Shown: one piece after another, positions 9,091 to 17,622 of the stretch
How the letters are laid out: every line of letters begins with the position of its first letter
Numbering within the stretch: the stretch's first letter is position 1
Assembly: GCF_014653115.1 (NCBI RefSeq)
Contig: NZ_BNAD01000003.1
Coordinates: 1 to 64,000, forward strand
DNA length: 64,000 nt
Direction: 5' to 3'
Source: Nocardioides flavus (ex Wang et al. 2016)
GTDB taxonomy: Bacteria; Actinomycetota; Actinomycetes; Propionibacteriales; Nocardioidaceae
Translations under genes and position numbers: made by a program
Notes under the pieces: generated by a model
The model's database searches: none
Seen by the model: the letters and a program-made list of their open reading frames with translations, nothing else
What the model was told of the DNA's origin: nothing

Positions 9091-9288
9091 ATAGGTGACA
9101 GTTGTTGTCACGCAGCCTGAGTGGCTGGCGTGGTCATGATGGTCTCGAACTCGATGGGGGTCAATCGGCCCAGGGATTCCTGCCTGCGTCGTCGGTGGTA
9201 GGTCCGTTCGATCCAGGTCACGATCGCGAGGCGGAGCTCGTCGCGGGTGGCCCAGGCGCGGCGGTTCAATACGTTCTTCTGCAGCAGG
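9091..9288 (-). mobile_element. IS3-family transposase remnant (C-terminus and element end)
   Basis: Reading on the minus strand to the TGA at 9108-9110 gives LLQKNVLNRRAWATRDELRL, then AIVTWIERTYHRRRRQESLG and RLTPIEFETIMTTPATQAA. This is the C-terminus of the IS3-group orfB (DDE) transposase, including the last conserved region. Beyond about 9288 similarity stops, so only roughly 60 of the usual 280-300 residues remain. The 17-nt palindrome GTGACAGTTGTTGTCAC next to the stop may be part of the element end. It separates the YibE/F fragment from unrelated DNA. Confidence 0.7.
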
Positions 9289-9638
9289 TCGGAGACTCCA
9301 CTACTGCGGAGTCGGCCTCACTCCGGCGAACCTGGCTCAAGCGAGCGCCTTCCCACGGTCTCAAGTCGCGGCGTCGCAACCGCACACCGTCATTGAGCGT
9401 CCTACTGAGACAGCAAAGGGGCGACCCTCTGCGAAACAACGTTGTGCGGCCGAGCGCGCGCCTTGTTCGCGTGCCCGCGCCTCTCAGTGTCTGTTCGGTG
9501 CCAACGACGGCGCCTGTGAAGGGAAATACTGAGGTTACGAAAGGACTTGAGGAGACCTTGACCGAACCTCGAGAAAGGCTCCACTATTCGCGTACGTGAT
9601 CTGCGTTGGCGTAGGTGGATCGGGGGAGCAGCGCTTTG
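9289..9638. other. Intergenic stretch with no recognisable gene
   Basis: About 350 bp between the transposase remnant and the metzincin-like gene. Open frames here have no family features, and codon composition is irregular. It probably contains the promoter of the downstream gene and scar sequence from the insertion. I see no RNA gene or clear repeat in it. Confidence 0.4.
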
Positions 9639-10278
9639 ATGAACCATTCGATCGCGCCAGGCCCGGGGCAAGAACCCCGTGGGTCGGGTGGCGGAGGCAG
9701 GCGACGTCGCATGCTGATCGTCGGGACTCTCATGACTAACGGATTGGTGGCCGCAGGCCCCCGGTTACGCGGACGAGTGGGGGTACCAAGACGGCGACAC
9801 GGGCGCTCATCCTGACGAGAACCCGCATACCTACTGCTACTCCAGCACGGTGGGTGGTGACCTACAAGAGAACATCGTCGCGGCAGAGAACAACGCCCTT
9901 CGAGACGAGACGCAGGCGACGGTCACCTACGTCAGCGCCTGCAACTGGGACGGCTACCAGGAAACAGATGGCGTGTGGCGGAACGTCGACCTGGCCGGAA
10001 CTACAACCGGCTCGACTCCGTGTCAGTCATGGGAGAACGGTGTTGTCCAAAGTCAGTGCGACCAGTACTACATCAACCTCGACGGTCCGGAGATCCGGTT
10101 GGGTGACAACGACGAGATCGACGAGACGCAGACTGCGTGTCACGAACTGGGGCACGCAGTGGGCCTCACGCACGGTGGCGACGACTGCACCATCTCCACC
10201 GGTCAGACTCCACCAACAGAACTCAAGTACCGGCGCTTTGGCTCTCACCACAAGGATCACATCAATGGCTGGTTCTAG
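9639..10278 (+). pseudogene. Secreted metzincin-like zinc protease, frameshifted near the signal peptide
   Basis: Two frames together make one secreted protein. From the ATG at 9639 comes MNHSIAPGPG, an Arg-rich stretch, and the hydrophobic run MLIVGTLMTNGLVAA. In the next frame GYADEWGYQDG continues without interruption to 10278. The frames join if one C is removed from the CCCCC run near 9758-9763. The C-terminal part contains HELGHAVGLTH, a complete HExxHxxGxxH zinc site of metzincins, with several Cys residues around it. If intact it would be about 212 residues and act outside the cell. The shift is a real mutation or a homopolymer sequencing error; I cannot tell which. The next gene overlaps its 3' end. 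Confidence 0.7.
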
Positions 10279-10900
10279 AAGCAAGAAGGCAATCCTGCTC
10301 GGCGCACTGACTGTTTCGCTTGCATTGTCTGGGTGTGCAACTGAGCCCGAAGCAGAGTCGGCAGCGGCACCTCGAGCGCAAGCGCAGGAGAAGCTGGTCG
10401 AGAACTTGCGTGCTGGAATCTCGTTCGAGTACGTGCCCTTCGCGACTCCGGCAGAAGCAGAACGCGATGCAGACGTTGTGTTTGCTGGGCGCGTCCGTTC
10501 GATCGAGCCGGCGTTGATGAACAACGAAGTCGGACAGGAAGGCACAGCTCTGTTGGAGTTGGTGCCCACGAACGTGTGGAAGTCTCGAGCTCCGGGACGG
10601 GCGGAAGCCGAACCCGTGCGAGTGCTGTTGTACCGGGCCCGCAACGCGCCGATCGAGCCGTATCGGGAGGCTCTGCCGGAGGGCACCCAGATAGTCGTCT
10701 TCGGATACCTTCGCGAGGGCATCGACTTCGACGGAGACATCCCCGACGGCAGTGCCTACGAGTTGGCTCCACAGAGTCTTCACCTTCCAGTCGGCAACCA
10801 ACTCGTCAACGTCTGGGGCGCCGATTCCGGCGGCGAATGGCCCGGCGTCGACTCCGTTGCGGACTTCGACCAGGCCTTGGGACAGTCAAAGAAGCCGTGA
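10265..10900 (+). CDS. Putative lipoprotein of unknown function
   Basis: A predicted 211-residue protein beginning MAGSRSKKAILLGALTVSLA with lipobox LSGC near residue 24, so it should be lipid-anchored outside the membrane. The mature part has no domain I recognise; it contains alternating strands such as DADVVFAGRVRSIEPAL and EGTQIVVFGYL, suggestive of a beta-barrel or OB-like fold as in small secreted proteins that carry a FAGRV pattern. It overlaps the 3' end of the metzincin-like gene by 14 bp and is probably co-expressed with it. The role is unknown. Confidence 0.7.
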   Translation: MAGSRSKKAILLGALTVSLALSGCATEPEAESAAAPRAQAQEKLVENLRAGISFEYVPFATPAEAERDADVVFAGRVRSIEPALMNNEVGQEGTALLELVPTNVWKSRAPGRAEAEPVRVLLYRARNAPIEPYREALPEGTQIVVFGYLREGIDFDGDIPDGSAYELAPQSLHLPVGNQLVNVWGADSGGEWPGVDSVADFDQALGQSKKP

Positions 10901-11457
10901 TCGGTGGCCCGCCCGTCGTCGCGCCAGCGTGACGGCGGGCGGGCGGCGGCGGTTGCGACCGGCATGACCGCCGAGGGCGAGGAGGCATCATCGGTCTCGA
11001 TGTCGGCGACAGCGAGGTCCGGGTTCGGGTGGTGACTCGACCAGCAATCTCGGCTGGTCGGAGCGCTGCGACGCTTCTTCCAGGGCATCGCGCATCACCG
11101 TCCGCGTACGCCCCTGCCACCCGTGTGAGATGACGAGCTCAGCTCATCGGGGGCCCCTGGCCGCCCAACTTCACGGCCGGTCCCACGCGCGGATGGGCTC
11201 GCGGAGCGACCCGGTGGCGGATCCGGTTGTGGTCACGCTGCGTGACGATGGGCTCGCGGAGCGACCCGGTGCGGGATCCGCTTGCGGGACTCCTTCTCAC
11301 CTGTCGAGATGCAAGAATGATTGACGACGGCCCCGCGTGCAACCGTGTCGGATCTCTGCGCCCGGCCCGAGCCCGTCAAGGTAGCCATCTTCCGGATCCA
11401 GCCGAGGAGCGGTCGATTCGACGCTAGTCACTTAGACCCATCCACAGTCGGCGTTGA
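10901..11457. other. Gene-poor stretch with hairpin and direct repeats
   Basis: About 560 bp between the lipoprotein and the integrase remnant. A GC-rich imperfect inverted repeat (about 10908-10945, GCCCGCC against GGCGGGC) follows the lipoprotein stop and may end its transcript, although there is no T tract. The 34-bp direct repeats are listed separately. No convincing coding region is seen on either strand. Confidence 0.4.
11192..11280 (+). repeat. Pair of 34-bp direct repeats
   Basis: GATGGGCTCGCGGAGCGACC at the start of 11192-11225 recurs at 11247-11280, and the copies differ only near their 3' ends (GGTGGCGGATCCG versus GGTGCGGGATCCG). The start-to-start distance is 55 bp. They lie in gene-poor DNA near the integrase and could be leftover arm-type sites or a local duplication. 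Confidence 0.6.
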
Positions 11458-11547
11458 CGCGCTGGATGGCGAGCTGGGCGCCTGGAACGGCTAATCAGGT
11501 CGCAGGACTCCCACAGCCGCCGCAAGAAGACCAAGACGGTCCTCAAG

Positions 11548-12288
11548 ATGATGTTTGACGCCGCGGTCATCGACGACGCGCTCCCAGCCAACCCGGTCTC
11601 CTCCACATCACGGCTTCGAGGCCAGAAGAAGGACGTCCAAGCGCTCTCGGTGGAGGACCTCAACGCCGTCCGCTCTGCCGTGGACTCCTGGATGACCAAG
11701 AAGCGGCCCGGTCCAAAGCCGAACCAGGACATGCCCGACATCATTGACCTGCTACTCGCCACGGGCTGCCGGATCGGAGAAGTACTCGCCATCCGATGGA
11801 CGGACATCGACTTGAGTGCGACGCCACCGACCGTGTCAATCAGCGGCACGATCAAGACGGAGACGGGAAAGGGCACCTACCGCAAGCCCAAGCCGAAGTC
11901 CGACTCTTCGAAGCGCACCATCGCCCTGCCGCCGTTCGCAGTCGATGTTCTGATAAGGCGACGTGTCGAGCAACGACCGAATCACTACAACGCCGTCTTC
12001 GCCACCCGAAACGGCACATGGCACCAAGTCGGCAACATCGAGCGGCGGTGGCGCACGATCCGAGCAGACACAGGCTTCGACTGGGTGACGCCACACACCT
12101 TCCGCAAGACCGTCGCGACCTTGATCGACCGCCTAGTCGACTCGGACACCGCGGCCCGCGTTCTCGGCCACTCGTCAGACGCGATCACCGAGGAGTTCTA
12201 CATCGAGAAGGACAGGACGACACCCGACGTGACGCACATCCTTCAGTCCTTCGCCGGCAAAGCCACGACGACCAAATCGGACGTCTGA
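11548..12288 (+). CDS. N-terminally truncated tyrosine recombinase (phage-type integrase)
   Basis: A predicted 246-residue protein. The catalytic domain is complete: first Arg in GCRIGEVLAIRW, HTFRKT (HxxR), LGHSS and the nucleophile Tyr in EEFYIEKD. Upstream of the ATG at 11548 the same frame stays open only to 11458 and still reads like the end of a core-binding domain (HSRRKKTKTVLKMMFDAAV). The N-terminal arm-binding domain, normally about 130 more residues, is missing, so the protein is truncated and probably inactive or poorly specific. It sits 168 bp from the 3' end of tRNA-fMet, the expected place for the integrase of an element inserted there. Confidence 0.8.
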   Translation: MMFDAAVIDDALPANPVSSTSRLRGQKKDVQALSVEDLNAVRSAVDSWMTKKRPGPKPNQDMPDIIDLLLATGCRIGEVLAIRWTDIDLSATPPTVSISGTIKTETGKGTYRKPKPKSDSSKRTIALPPFAVDVLIRRRVEQRPNHYNAVFATRNGTWHQVGNIERRWRTIRADTGFDWVTPHTFRKTVATLIDRLVDSDTAARVLGHSSDAITEEFYIEKDRTTPDVTHILQSFAGKATTTKSDV

Positions 12289-12408
12289 CGTCGCCCAGGC
12301 GGCCGCCTCGAGCGCCAGCCTGGCCCCAACCACGGGACCACAATGGGCTGCCAACGCGGAGGTTTCCGGGACATAAACGCGGCACAAGGCTATGTGGCTC
12401 AAGAAACC

Positions 12409-12450
12409 AAGTGGCCCCCGAACTGCGTTTCCGCAGGTCAGGGGCCACTT
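12409..12450. terminator. Bidirectional hairpin terminator between integrase and tRNA
   Basis: AAGTGGCCCC at 12409-12418 pairs perfectly with GGGGCCACTT at 12441-12450, and an inner CTGCG/CGCAG stem stacks inside. CTTTCTT follows on the plus strand, and GGTTTCTT on the minus strand. It would end the tRNA transcript and the integrase transcript. Confidence 0.75.
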
Positions 12451-12455
12451 TCTTG

Positions 12456-12529
12456 TAGCGGGGGCAGGATTTGAACCTGCGACCTCTGGGTTATGAGCCC
12501 AGCGAGCTACCGAGCTGCTCCACCCCGCG
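12456..12529 (-). tRNA. Initiator tRNA-Met (CAT)
   Basis: The minus strand starts CGCGGGGTGGAGCAGCTCGG and ends with TTCAAATCCTGCCCCCGCTA. The anticodon loop is CTCATAA, flanked by GGG and CCC: three consecutive G-C pairs in the anticodon stem identify an initiator tRNA. The first base C is unpaired with U72, also an initiator feature. The CCA end is not encoded (ACAAGA follows). The truncated integrase faces its 3' end, marking a probable att site. Confidence 0.95.
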
Positions 12530-12592
12530 TCGGTGAACAGAACATTACAGGGGGTGGTGGGCAGGGCCCAAATCGGGGTCGGGTGGCGATGG

Positions 12593-15586
12593 TCACTGGC
12601 CGAGCTGGCGCACCGCCTGCTCGACGAGCTCGCGTCCCTCCTCCATCAGCTGCGCCCATCGGACGGTGTCGCCGGCCTGCTGTGCCTCGTCGGCCTCGGC
12701 GAACTTCGCCTCGGCCTCGCGCAGCAGCTCGTCGACGGTCGCCTCGCCCCCCGGGCCCTCGCCCGGGGTGTTGGTCGGCTCCTCCGTCGGCTCCTGGGTC
12801 GGCTCCTCCGTGGGCGTCTCGGTCGGCTCCTCGGTCGGCTCCTCACCGGACCCGTCGGTCGACGCGTCGGAGGTCAGGGCGTCCTCGATCGCGCCCACCA
12901 ACGTGGTGCCGATGCCGACACGGTTCTGGTAGGAGACGAGGACGAACCGCAGGATGGGGAAGTTCGACTCACCGGCGCGGCGGGTGTAGACCGGCTGGAC
13001 GTACATGAACTCGTTGCCGATCGGCAGGGTGAGCAGGTTGCCCGGCACCCGGTCGGCGTCACCGGTCGTGTAGGGCAGCAGCGCCTGGCTGACGTCCTCA
13101 TTGGTCGCGAAGGTGTTGGCGATCTGCAGCGGTCCGCCCGTGGGCTCGTTGGGCAGCTGCAGGACCGAGACCTTGCCGTAGTCGGAGCTGGTCGCGTCGC
13201 TGTTGACCGCCATGTAGGCCGCGAGGTTGTTCTCCTTGTCGCGCGGCACGTAGACCGAGGTCAGCGACCACGTCTCGCCCTCGCCGGTGTCGGTGAAGAG
13301 ACGGTACGGCGGCTGCAGGCGGTTGGGGCTCTGCGGGTCGCTCGGCACCTCCCAGCGGCTCGAGCCCTCGAACCACGCCGACGGCGAGGTCTCGTGGTAG
13401 CGCTGGAACTGGAAGCGCTGGGCCTTGAACAGGTCCTCCGGGTAGCGCAGGTGCTCCAGCAGCGCCTCGGGGATCTCGGACCTCGGCTGCACGACGTCGG
13501 GGAAGACGCCCTTCCACGCCTGGAGGATCGGGTCCTCCTCGTCCCACTCGTAGAGCCGCACCGTGCCGTCGTACGCGTCGACGGTCGCCTTGACCGAGTT
13601 GCGCAGGTAGTTGACCTCGTCGGTCGGCAGGGTCTGGAAGCCGGTGTTCTGCTGCAGCGCGTCGTCGGTCATCTCCTCGAGGGACTCACGCTGGGACAGC
13701 GGGAACTTGTCGGTCACGGTGTAGCCGTCGAGGACCCACTGGATCTTGCCCTCCACCACGACCGGGTAGGGGTCGGAGTCGACGGTCAGCCACGGCGCGA
13801 CCTTCTCCACCATCGTGCGCGGGTTGCGGTCGTAGAGGATCTTGGAGTTCTCGTGGACGCGGCTCGACAGGATGAGGTTCGGCTCGCTGAAGCGGACCGC
13901 GTAGAGCAGCTGGTTGACGATGTTGCCGATGTCCACCCCGGCCTCGCCGTCGTACGTCGTCGCGATGTCCTCCTCGGTGCGCTCGCCGCGCGGCAGGTCG
14001 AACTCCACGGGCTCGCCGTCGGGGTCGAGGCCGACGATGCTGTAGGTCGGGCTCTGCTCGCCGAAGTAGACGCGCGTCTCGTAGCCGTCCTCGCCGGAGA
14101 CGCGGGTGAGGGTGTCCTCGTCCGCCTCGGCGCCCTCGGCCCACTGGATGCCGGACTGCTGGCGCGAGTCGTCCTCGGGCCGCTGGTTGGCGAAGGCGGC
14201 GATGACGCCGTTGCCGTGCGTGTAGGCGGTGTGGAGGTTGGACCAGTTCTGGTCGTTCTCGGCGAGTCCGCTCTGGTCGAGCTCGCGCACGCCCAGCACG
14301 ACGGCACGGTCCTTGCCGTCGATCTCGTAGCGGTCGACGTCGAGCACGTCGGGCACGGAGTAGTAGGCCCGGACCTGCTGCTGCTGCTCGAAGATCTCGC
14401 TGACGATCTGCGGGTCCACCAGGGGGATGCCGGCGGTCACGCCGTCGAGCTCCTCGAGCCCGCCGTCGTTGGGGACCCCGGCTCCGCCGACGTTGCGGAC
14501 GTCGATCTGGTCGAGCTGGTAGGCCGCACGCGTCGCCTCGATGTTCGCCTCGATGTAGGGGCGCTCCCGGTCCGGGACGTTGGGGTTGACCCGGATGGCC
14601 TGGACGACCGACGGCACGATCAGGCCGAGGATGATCGCCGAGAGCGCGAACAGCGCCACGCCCACCGACGGCAGCAGCCAGGTGCGCCGCCAGATGTTGG
14701 CGAGGAAGAGGAGCGCGCACACGATCGCGATGCCGGCCAGGATCTCCTTGGCCGGGAGCACCGCCTTGTCATCGGTGTAGCCCATGCCGGTGAAGATCGA
14801 CCCGGAGTTGGTGACGAGGTCGAAGCGGTCGAGCCAGTAGTCGACGGCCTTGGCGAGCACGAAGATCGCGAGCAGCGCCGACACCTGCACCTGGGCGGCG
14901 CTGGTCAGGCGGTCGCCGGGGCGGGCCGAGAGCCGGATCCCGCCGAAGAGGTAGTGCATCACCAGGGACGCGATGAGGCCGACCACGGCGAGCGCCATCA
15001 CGTAGTCGACGATGTAGTGCCAGAAGGGCAGCTCGAAGACGTAGAAGCCGGCGTCCTTCTCGAAGTACGGGTCGGTCGTCCCGAAGCTCTGCGAGTGCCG
15101 CCACAGGGAGTAGCTGCGCCACTGGCCGGACGCGGAGGCACCGGCGAAGAGCCCCATGAGGATCGAGGCGCCGGCGATCACCCAGCCCATCCGCGGCGCG
15201 AGCAGCTCGCGGTAGCGGTCCATCCCGTCGTCGGGCATGCCGGGCATGCCCGGCCACAGCACCGGCCGGAACCTGTAGGCCAGCGCCATGGACGTCGCGA
15301 CCGTGGCGGCCATCAGGCCGGCGAAGACGAGGAACAGCCCGATGCGCGTGAGCAGCAGGGTCGTGAAGACCTCCTGGTAGCCCACCGAGCCGAACCAGAG
15401 GCGCTCGGTCCAGAAGGACGCGAACGCGCTGAGGAGCATGAAGGCGACCACGAGGATGATCGCGGTGATGACCAGCGCGCCGGGGCGCCGCGAGGCGACG
15501 GCGGGGCGGACACCGCCGGGTCCGCCGGGTCCGCCGGGGCGCTGGGGGCCGCTCGGGCCGTCGGGTCGGTCGAAGGGATTGCTCAT
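12593..15586 (-). CDS. UPF0182 family membrane protein
   Basis: A predicted 997-residue protein of the UPF0182 (COG1615) family, widespread in Actinobacteria and orthologous by position to Rv3193c. The N-terminus is Pro/Gly-rich, then about seven transmembrane helices occupy residues 35-330 (for example VITAIILVVAFMLLSAFASF and MALAVVGLIASLVMHYLFGG). A long extracytoplasmic domain follows (340-900). Near the C-terminus is a low-complexity run of EEPT/TPTEEPTQEPT repeats (about 920-945) and a final coiled-coil-like helix (ATVDELLREAEAKFAEADEA). The function is unknown. The protease operon lies immediately upstream. A 1049-residue open frame antisense to it is a shadow. Confidence 0.92.
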   Translation of the reverse strand: MSNPFDRPDGPSGPQRPGGPGGPGGVRPAVASRRPGALVITAIILVVAFMLLSAFASFWTERLWFGSVGYQEVFTTLLLTRIGLFLVFAGLMAATVATSMALAYRFRPVLWPGMPGMPDDGMDRYRELLAPRMGWVIAGASILMGLFAGASASGQWRSYSLWRHSQSFGTTDPYFEKDAGFYVFELPFWHYIVDYVMALAVVGLIASLVMHYLFGGIRLSARPGDRLTSAAQVQVSALLAIFVLAKAVDYWLDRFDLVTNSGSIFTGMGYTDDKAVLPAKEILAGIAIVCALLFLANIWRRTWLLPSVGVALFALSAIILGLIVPSVVQAIRVNPNVPDRERPYIEANIEATRAAYQLDQIDVRNVGGAGVPNDGGLEELDGVTAGIPLVDPQIVSEIFEQQQQVRAYYSVPDVLDVDRYEIDGKDRAVVLGVRELDQSGLAENDQNWSNLHTAYTHGNGVIAAFANQRPEDDSRQQSGIQWAEGAEADEDTLTRVSGEDGYETRVYFGEQSPTYSIVGLDPDGEPVEFDLPRGERTEEDIATTYDGEAGVDIGNIVNQLLYAVRFSEPNLILSSRVHENSKILYDRNPRTMVEKVAPWLTVDSDPYPVVVEGKIQWVLDGYTVTDKFPLSQRESLEEMTDDALQQNTGFQTLPTDEVNYLRNSVKATVDAYDGTVRLYEWDEEDPILQAWKGVFPDVVQPRSEIPEALLEHLRYPEDLFKAQRFQFQRYHETSPSAWFEGSSRWEVPSDPQSPNRLQPPYRLFTDTGEGETWSLTSVYVPRDKENNLAAYMAVNSDATSSDYGKVSVLQLPNEPTGGPLQIANTFATNEDVSQALLPYTTGDADRVPGNLLTLPIGNEFMYVQPVYTRRAGESNFPILRFVLVSYQNRVGIGTTLVGAIEDALTSDASTDGSGEEPTEEPTETPTEEPTQEPTEEPTNTPGEGPGGEATVDELLREAEAKFAEADEAQQAGDTVRWAQLMEEGRELVEQAVRQLGQ

Positions 15587-15593
15587 GGCCTGC

Positions 15594-16199
15594 TCAGGGG
15601 TTCTCGTCGGGGCGGGTCTGGGGGTCGTGCAAGGTCGCGTGCAGCAGCTCGAGGAGCCCGGGCACCAGCTCGGTGCCGTTGACCACGGACTGCTCGTCGT
15701 CGTGGGCCCTCAGCCGCAGGGCGCAGTAGGACGCGCCGGCGCGGGTGACGCCGGCGACCATCCGCACCTCCTGCCGGTCGGGGTGCTCGCGGGCGTAGAG
15801 CTCGGCGGCGGCCGGGTCGTCGGGAATGTCGTCGTCGGTGCCGGGTGGCAGGACCAGGCGCTCGATGACCGCGGCGCAGCCCGCCACGCTCTCGGGCCAG
15901 GCGATCGTGTGGAGTGCCTCTTCGAGGGAGTGGCCGGGCGGGAGCCCGTCCTGCTCGATCGGGGTGAACGACCCGTCGTCGCCGGGCCCGTCGATCTCCA
16001 TCATGGCCGCGAGCGCCGGCTCCTGGGCCACGAGCGCCGCGGTCTCGACGAGGGCGTACAGGCGGGCCGGCTGGTCCCAGCCGTCCTGCGCGACGTGGGC
16101 CTCGATCTCGAGCACGGCCGCGGCCAGCGCGGGGTCCTCGGGAAGCGGCTGGTCGGGCAGCGACTGGTCGGGGAAGGGCTGGTCGGGCAGGTCGGTCAT
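15594..16199 (-). CDS. PPA1309 family protein
   Basis: A predicted 201-residue cytoplasmic protein. The N-terminus is a short LPDQP/FPDQSLPDQPLPEDP repeat. The body (from ALAAAVLEIEAHVAQDGWDQ) matches the actinobacterial PPA1309 family, with RLYALVETAALVAQEPAL and a central AWPESVAGCAAVIERLVLPP. The role is unknown, but the gene is regularly found between the UPF0182 gene and the Lon-like PDZ protease gene. Its start overlaps the stop of the protease by ATGA, so the two are co-translated. Confidence 0.85.
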   Translation of the reverse strand: MTDLPDQPFPDQSLPDQPLPEDPALAAAVLEIEAHVAQDGWDQPARLYALVETAALVAQEPALAAMMEIDGPGDDGSFTPIEQDGLPPGHSLEEALHTIAWPESVAGCAAVIERLVLPPGTDDDIPDDPAAAELYAREHPDRQEVRMVAGVTRAGASYCALRLRAHDDEQSVVNGTELVPGLLELLHATLHDPQTRPDENP

Positions 16200-17248
16200 G
16201 ACGCGGTGTCCTCGCAGGTGGGGAGCTCGGTGTCGGGGTCGGCGACCCAGTCGGCCAGGGTCTCGACGGCGCGATGCATCGTGGTCGCGCGGGCCAGCCG
16301 CATGCCACCGGGGTCCACTCCCCCGATGCCGTCGCAGTTGTCGGCCGGCACGAAGAAGAGGTCGGCGCCGGCGTCGCGGGCGGCGGCGATCTTCTGCTGG
16401 ATGCCGCCGATCGGGCCGACCTCGCCGGCCGGTGTGATCGTCCCGGTGCCGGCCACGTCGGCGCCGCCCGTGATCGAGCCCGGGGTCAGCGTGTCGTAGA
16501 CGGCCAGCGCCATCATCAGCCCGGCGCTGGGACCGCCGATGTTGTCGGAGATGTCGACGGTCACCCGGAACGGGAAGTCGAAGCCGACTCCCGGGGAGAT
16601 GCCGATCCGGAGGTCGCCGTCGACCTCCTCGGGCGTGATGTCGACGCTCACCTCCTCGCCACCGCGACCCACGACGAACGTCAGGGGCTCGCCGGGCACG
16701 GCGGCGTCGACCGCGTCCACCACGTCCTGCGCGTCGGCGATGGGCGTGTCCCCGACCCGCAGCAGCCGGTCGCGCACCTCGAGCAGCCCGTCGGCGGGCA
16801 GGCCGGGGGTGACGCTGGTGACCTCGACGACCGGGTCGAGCTCCTCGCCGAGCTCGGTGAGGGCGGCGGCGACGGCGGTGTCCTGGGACGAGGTCATCGC
16901 GGCCTCGGACTCACGGTCGCTGGACTCGTCGGTCTCGTCGGGGGCGTAGATCGACGACCGGGGCCACACGGCCGCGTCGGGGTCGAAGTAGGCCTGCATC
17001 AGCTCGGGCAGGGTGACGTCCTCCTGCGGGGTGCTGACGTAGACCGTCGTCATCCGCAGCTCGCCGTCGTCGTGGTAGGCCTCGCGGCCGTCCACCCGGA
17101 CGATCTCACCTGCGTCGGACTCGGCGAGGATGTCGACCGTCGGTCCGGGGTAGTAGGTGACGTAGGGCAGCGGGACGAACACGGCGCTGGCCCAGAGGAC
17201 GGCCAGCAGGCACAGCGCGAGCAACCCCGCCCTGGTCCGCTGACTCAT
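16196..17248 (-). CDS. Lon-like PDZ-domain serine protease (YlbL/Rv3194c type)
   Basis: A predicted 350-residue protein. A single N-terminal membrane helix (about 6-26) anchors it, a PDZ domain occupies roughly 125-210 (VTSVTPGLPADGLLEVRDRL, VGDTPIADAQDVVDAV), and a Lon-type S16 proteolytic domain follows. The catalytic Ser is in NIGGPSAGLMMAL and the Lys in GGIQQKIAAA. Such proteins are periplasmic or outward-facing proteases related to YlbL of Bacillus. I took the ATG at 17248; the upstream open frame is compositionally different. It starts an operon with the PPA1309 gene and probably the UPF0182 gene. Confidence 0.9.
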   Translation of the reverse strand: MSQRTRAGLLALCLLAVLWASAVFVPLPYVTYYPGPTVDILAESDAGEIVRVDGREAYHDDGELRMTTVYVSTPQEDVTLPELMQAYFDPDAAVWPRSSIYAPDETDESSDRESEAAMTSSQDTAVAAALTELGEELDPVVEVTSVTPGLPADGLLEVRDRLLRVGDTPIADAQDVVDAVDAAVPGEPLTFVVGRGGEEVSVDITPEEVDGDLRIGISPGVGFDFPFRVTVDISDNIGGPSAGLMMALAVYDTLTPGSITGGADVAGTGTITPAGEVGPIGGIQQKIAAARDAGADLFFVPADNCDGIGGVDPGGMRLARATTMHRAVETLADWVADPDTELPTCEDTAS

Positions 17249-17319
17249 GGGCGCAACTCTCTCAAACGACGGCAACCTGCCCGCACCCAGCCGTGCCGCC
17301 AGCGGGTCCGGAGCCCACG

Positions 17320-17580
17320 TCAGCCGGCACGGCGGGTCGTGCCACGGCTCGCGGGGGCGCTGTGGCTGGGACGCACCGCGATGCCGGTGCTGCGGTCGCG
17401 CGCCGGGGCGGACGTACGCCGGGTGCCGGCCGGCAGGTCCTTGGCGAGGGCCCGGCCGAGCCGCTGGGCGGCGACGTCGCGGTCGACCTCGCCGCGGCCG
17501 TCGCGGCTGGCCCACGACACCCACGCCATCGCCGCCGCCGTGACGACGGCGGACGGGACGAGCCAGAGCAGGATCTCCAC
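17320..17580 (-). CDS. Small single-helix membrane protein
   Basis: A predicted 86-residue protein starting with GTG. Residues 3-24 (ILLWLVPSAVVTAAAMAWVS) form a transmembrane helix; the rest is basic and Arg/Ala-rich, presumably cytoplasmic. No family is recognised. It lies between the protease and moaE, on the same strand as both. Confidence 0.6.
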   Translation of the reverse strand: MEILLWLVPSAVVTAAAMAWVSWASRDGRGEVDRDVAAQRLGRALAKDLPAGTRRTSAPARDRSTGIAVRPSHSAPASRGTTRRAG

Positions 17581-17622
17581 GCGCCGAGCGTAGGCGCCCG
17601 CGGGGGCGTGAGCGCGGAGGTC

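Noticed and set aside
12533..15682. 1049-residue open frame on the plus strand
   Set aside because: It is antisense to the UPF0182 gene, has the low-complexity His/Gln/Arg/Leu pattern of GC-rich shadows and no domain; the minus-strand protein has clear family features.
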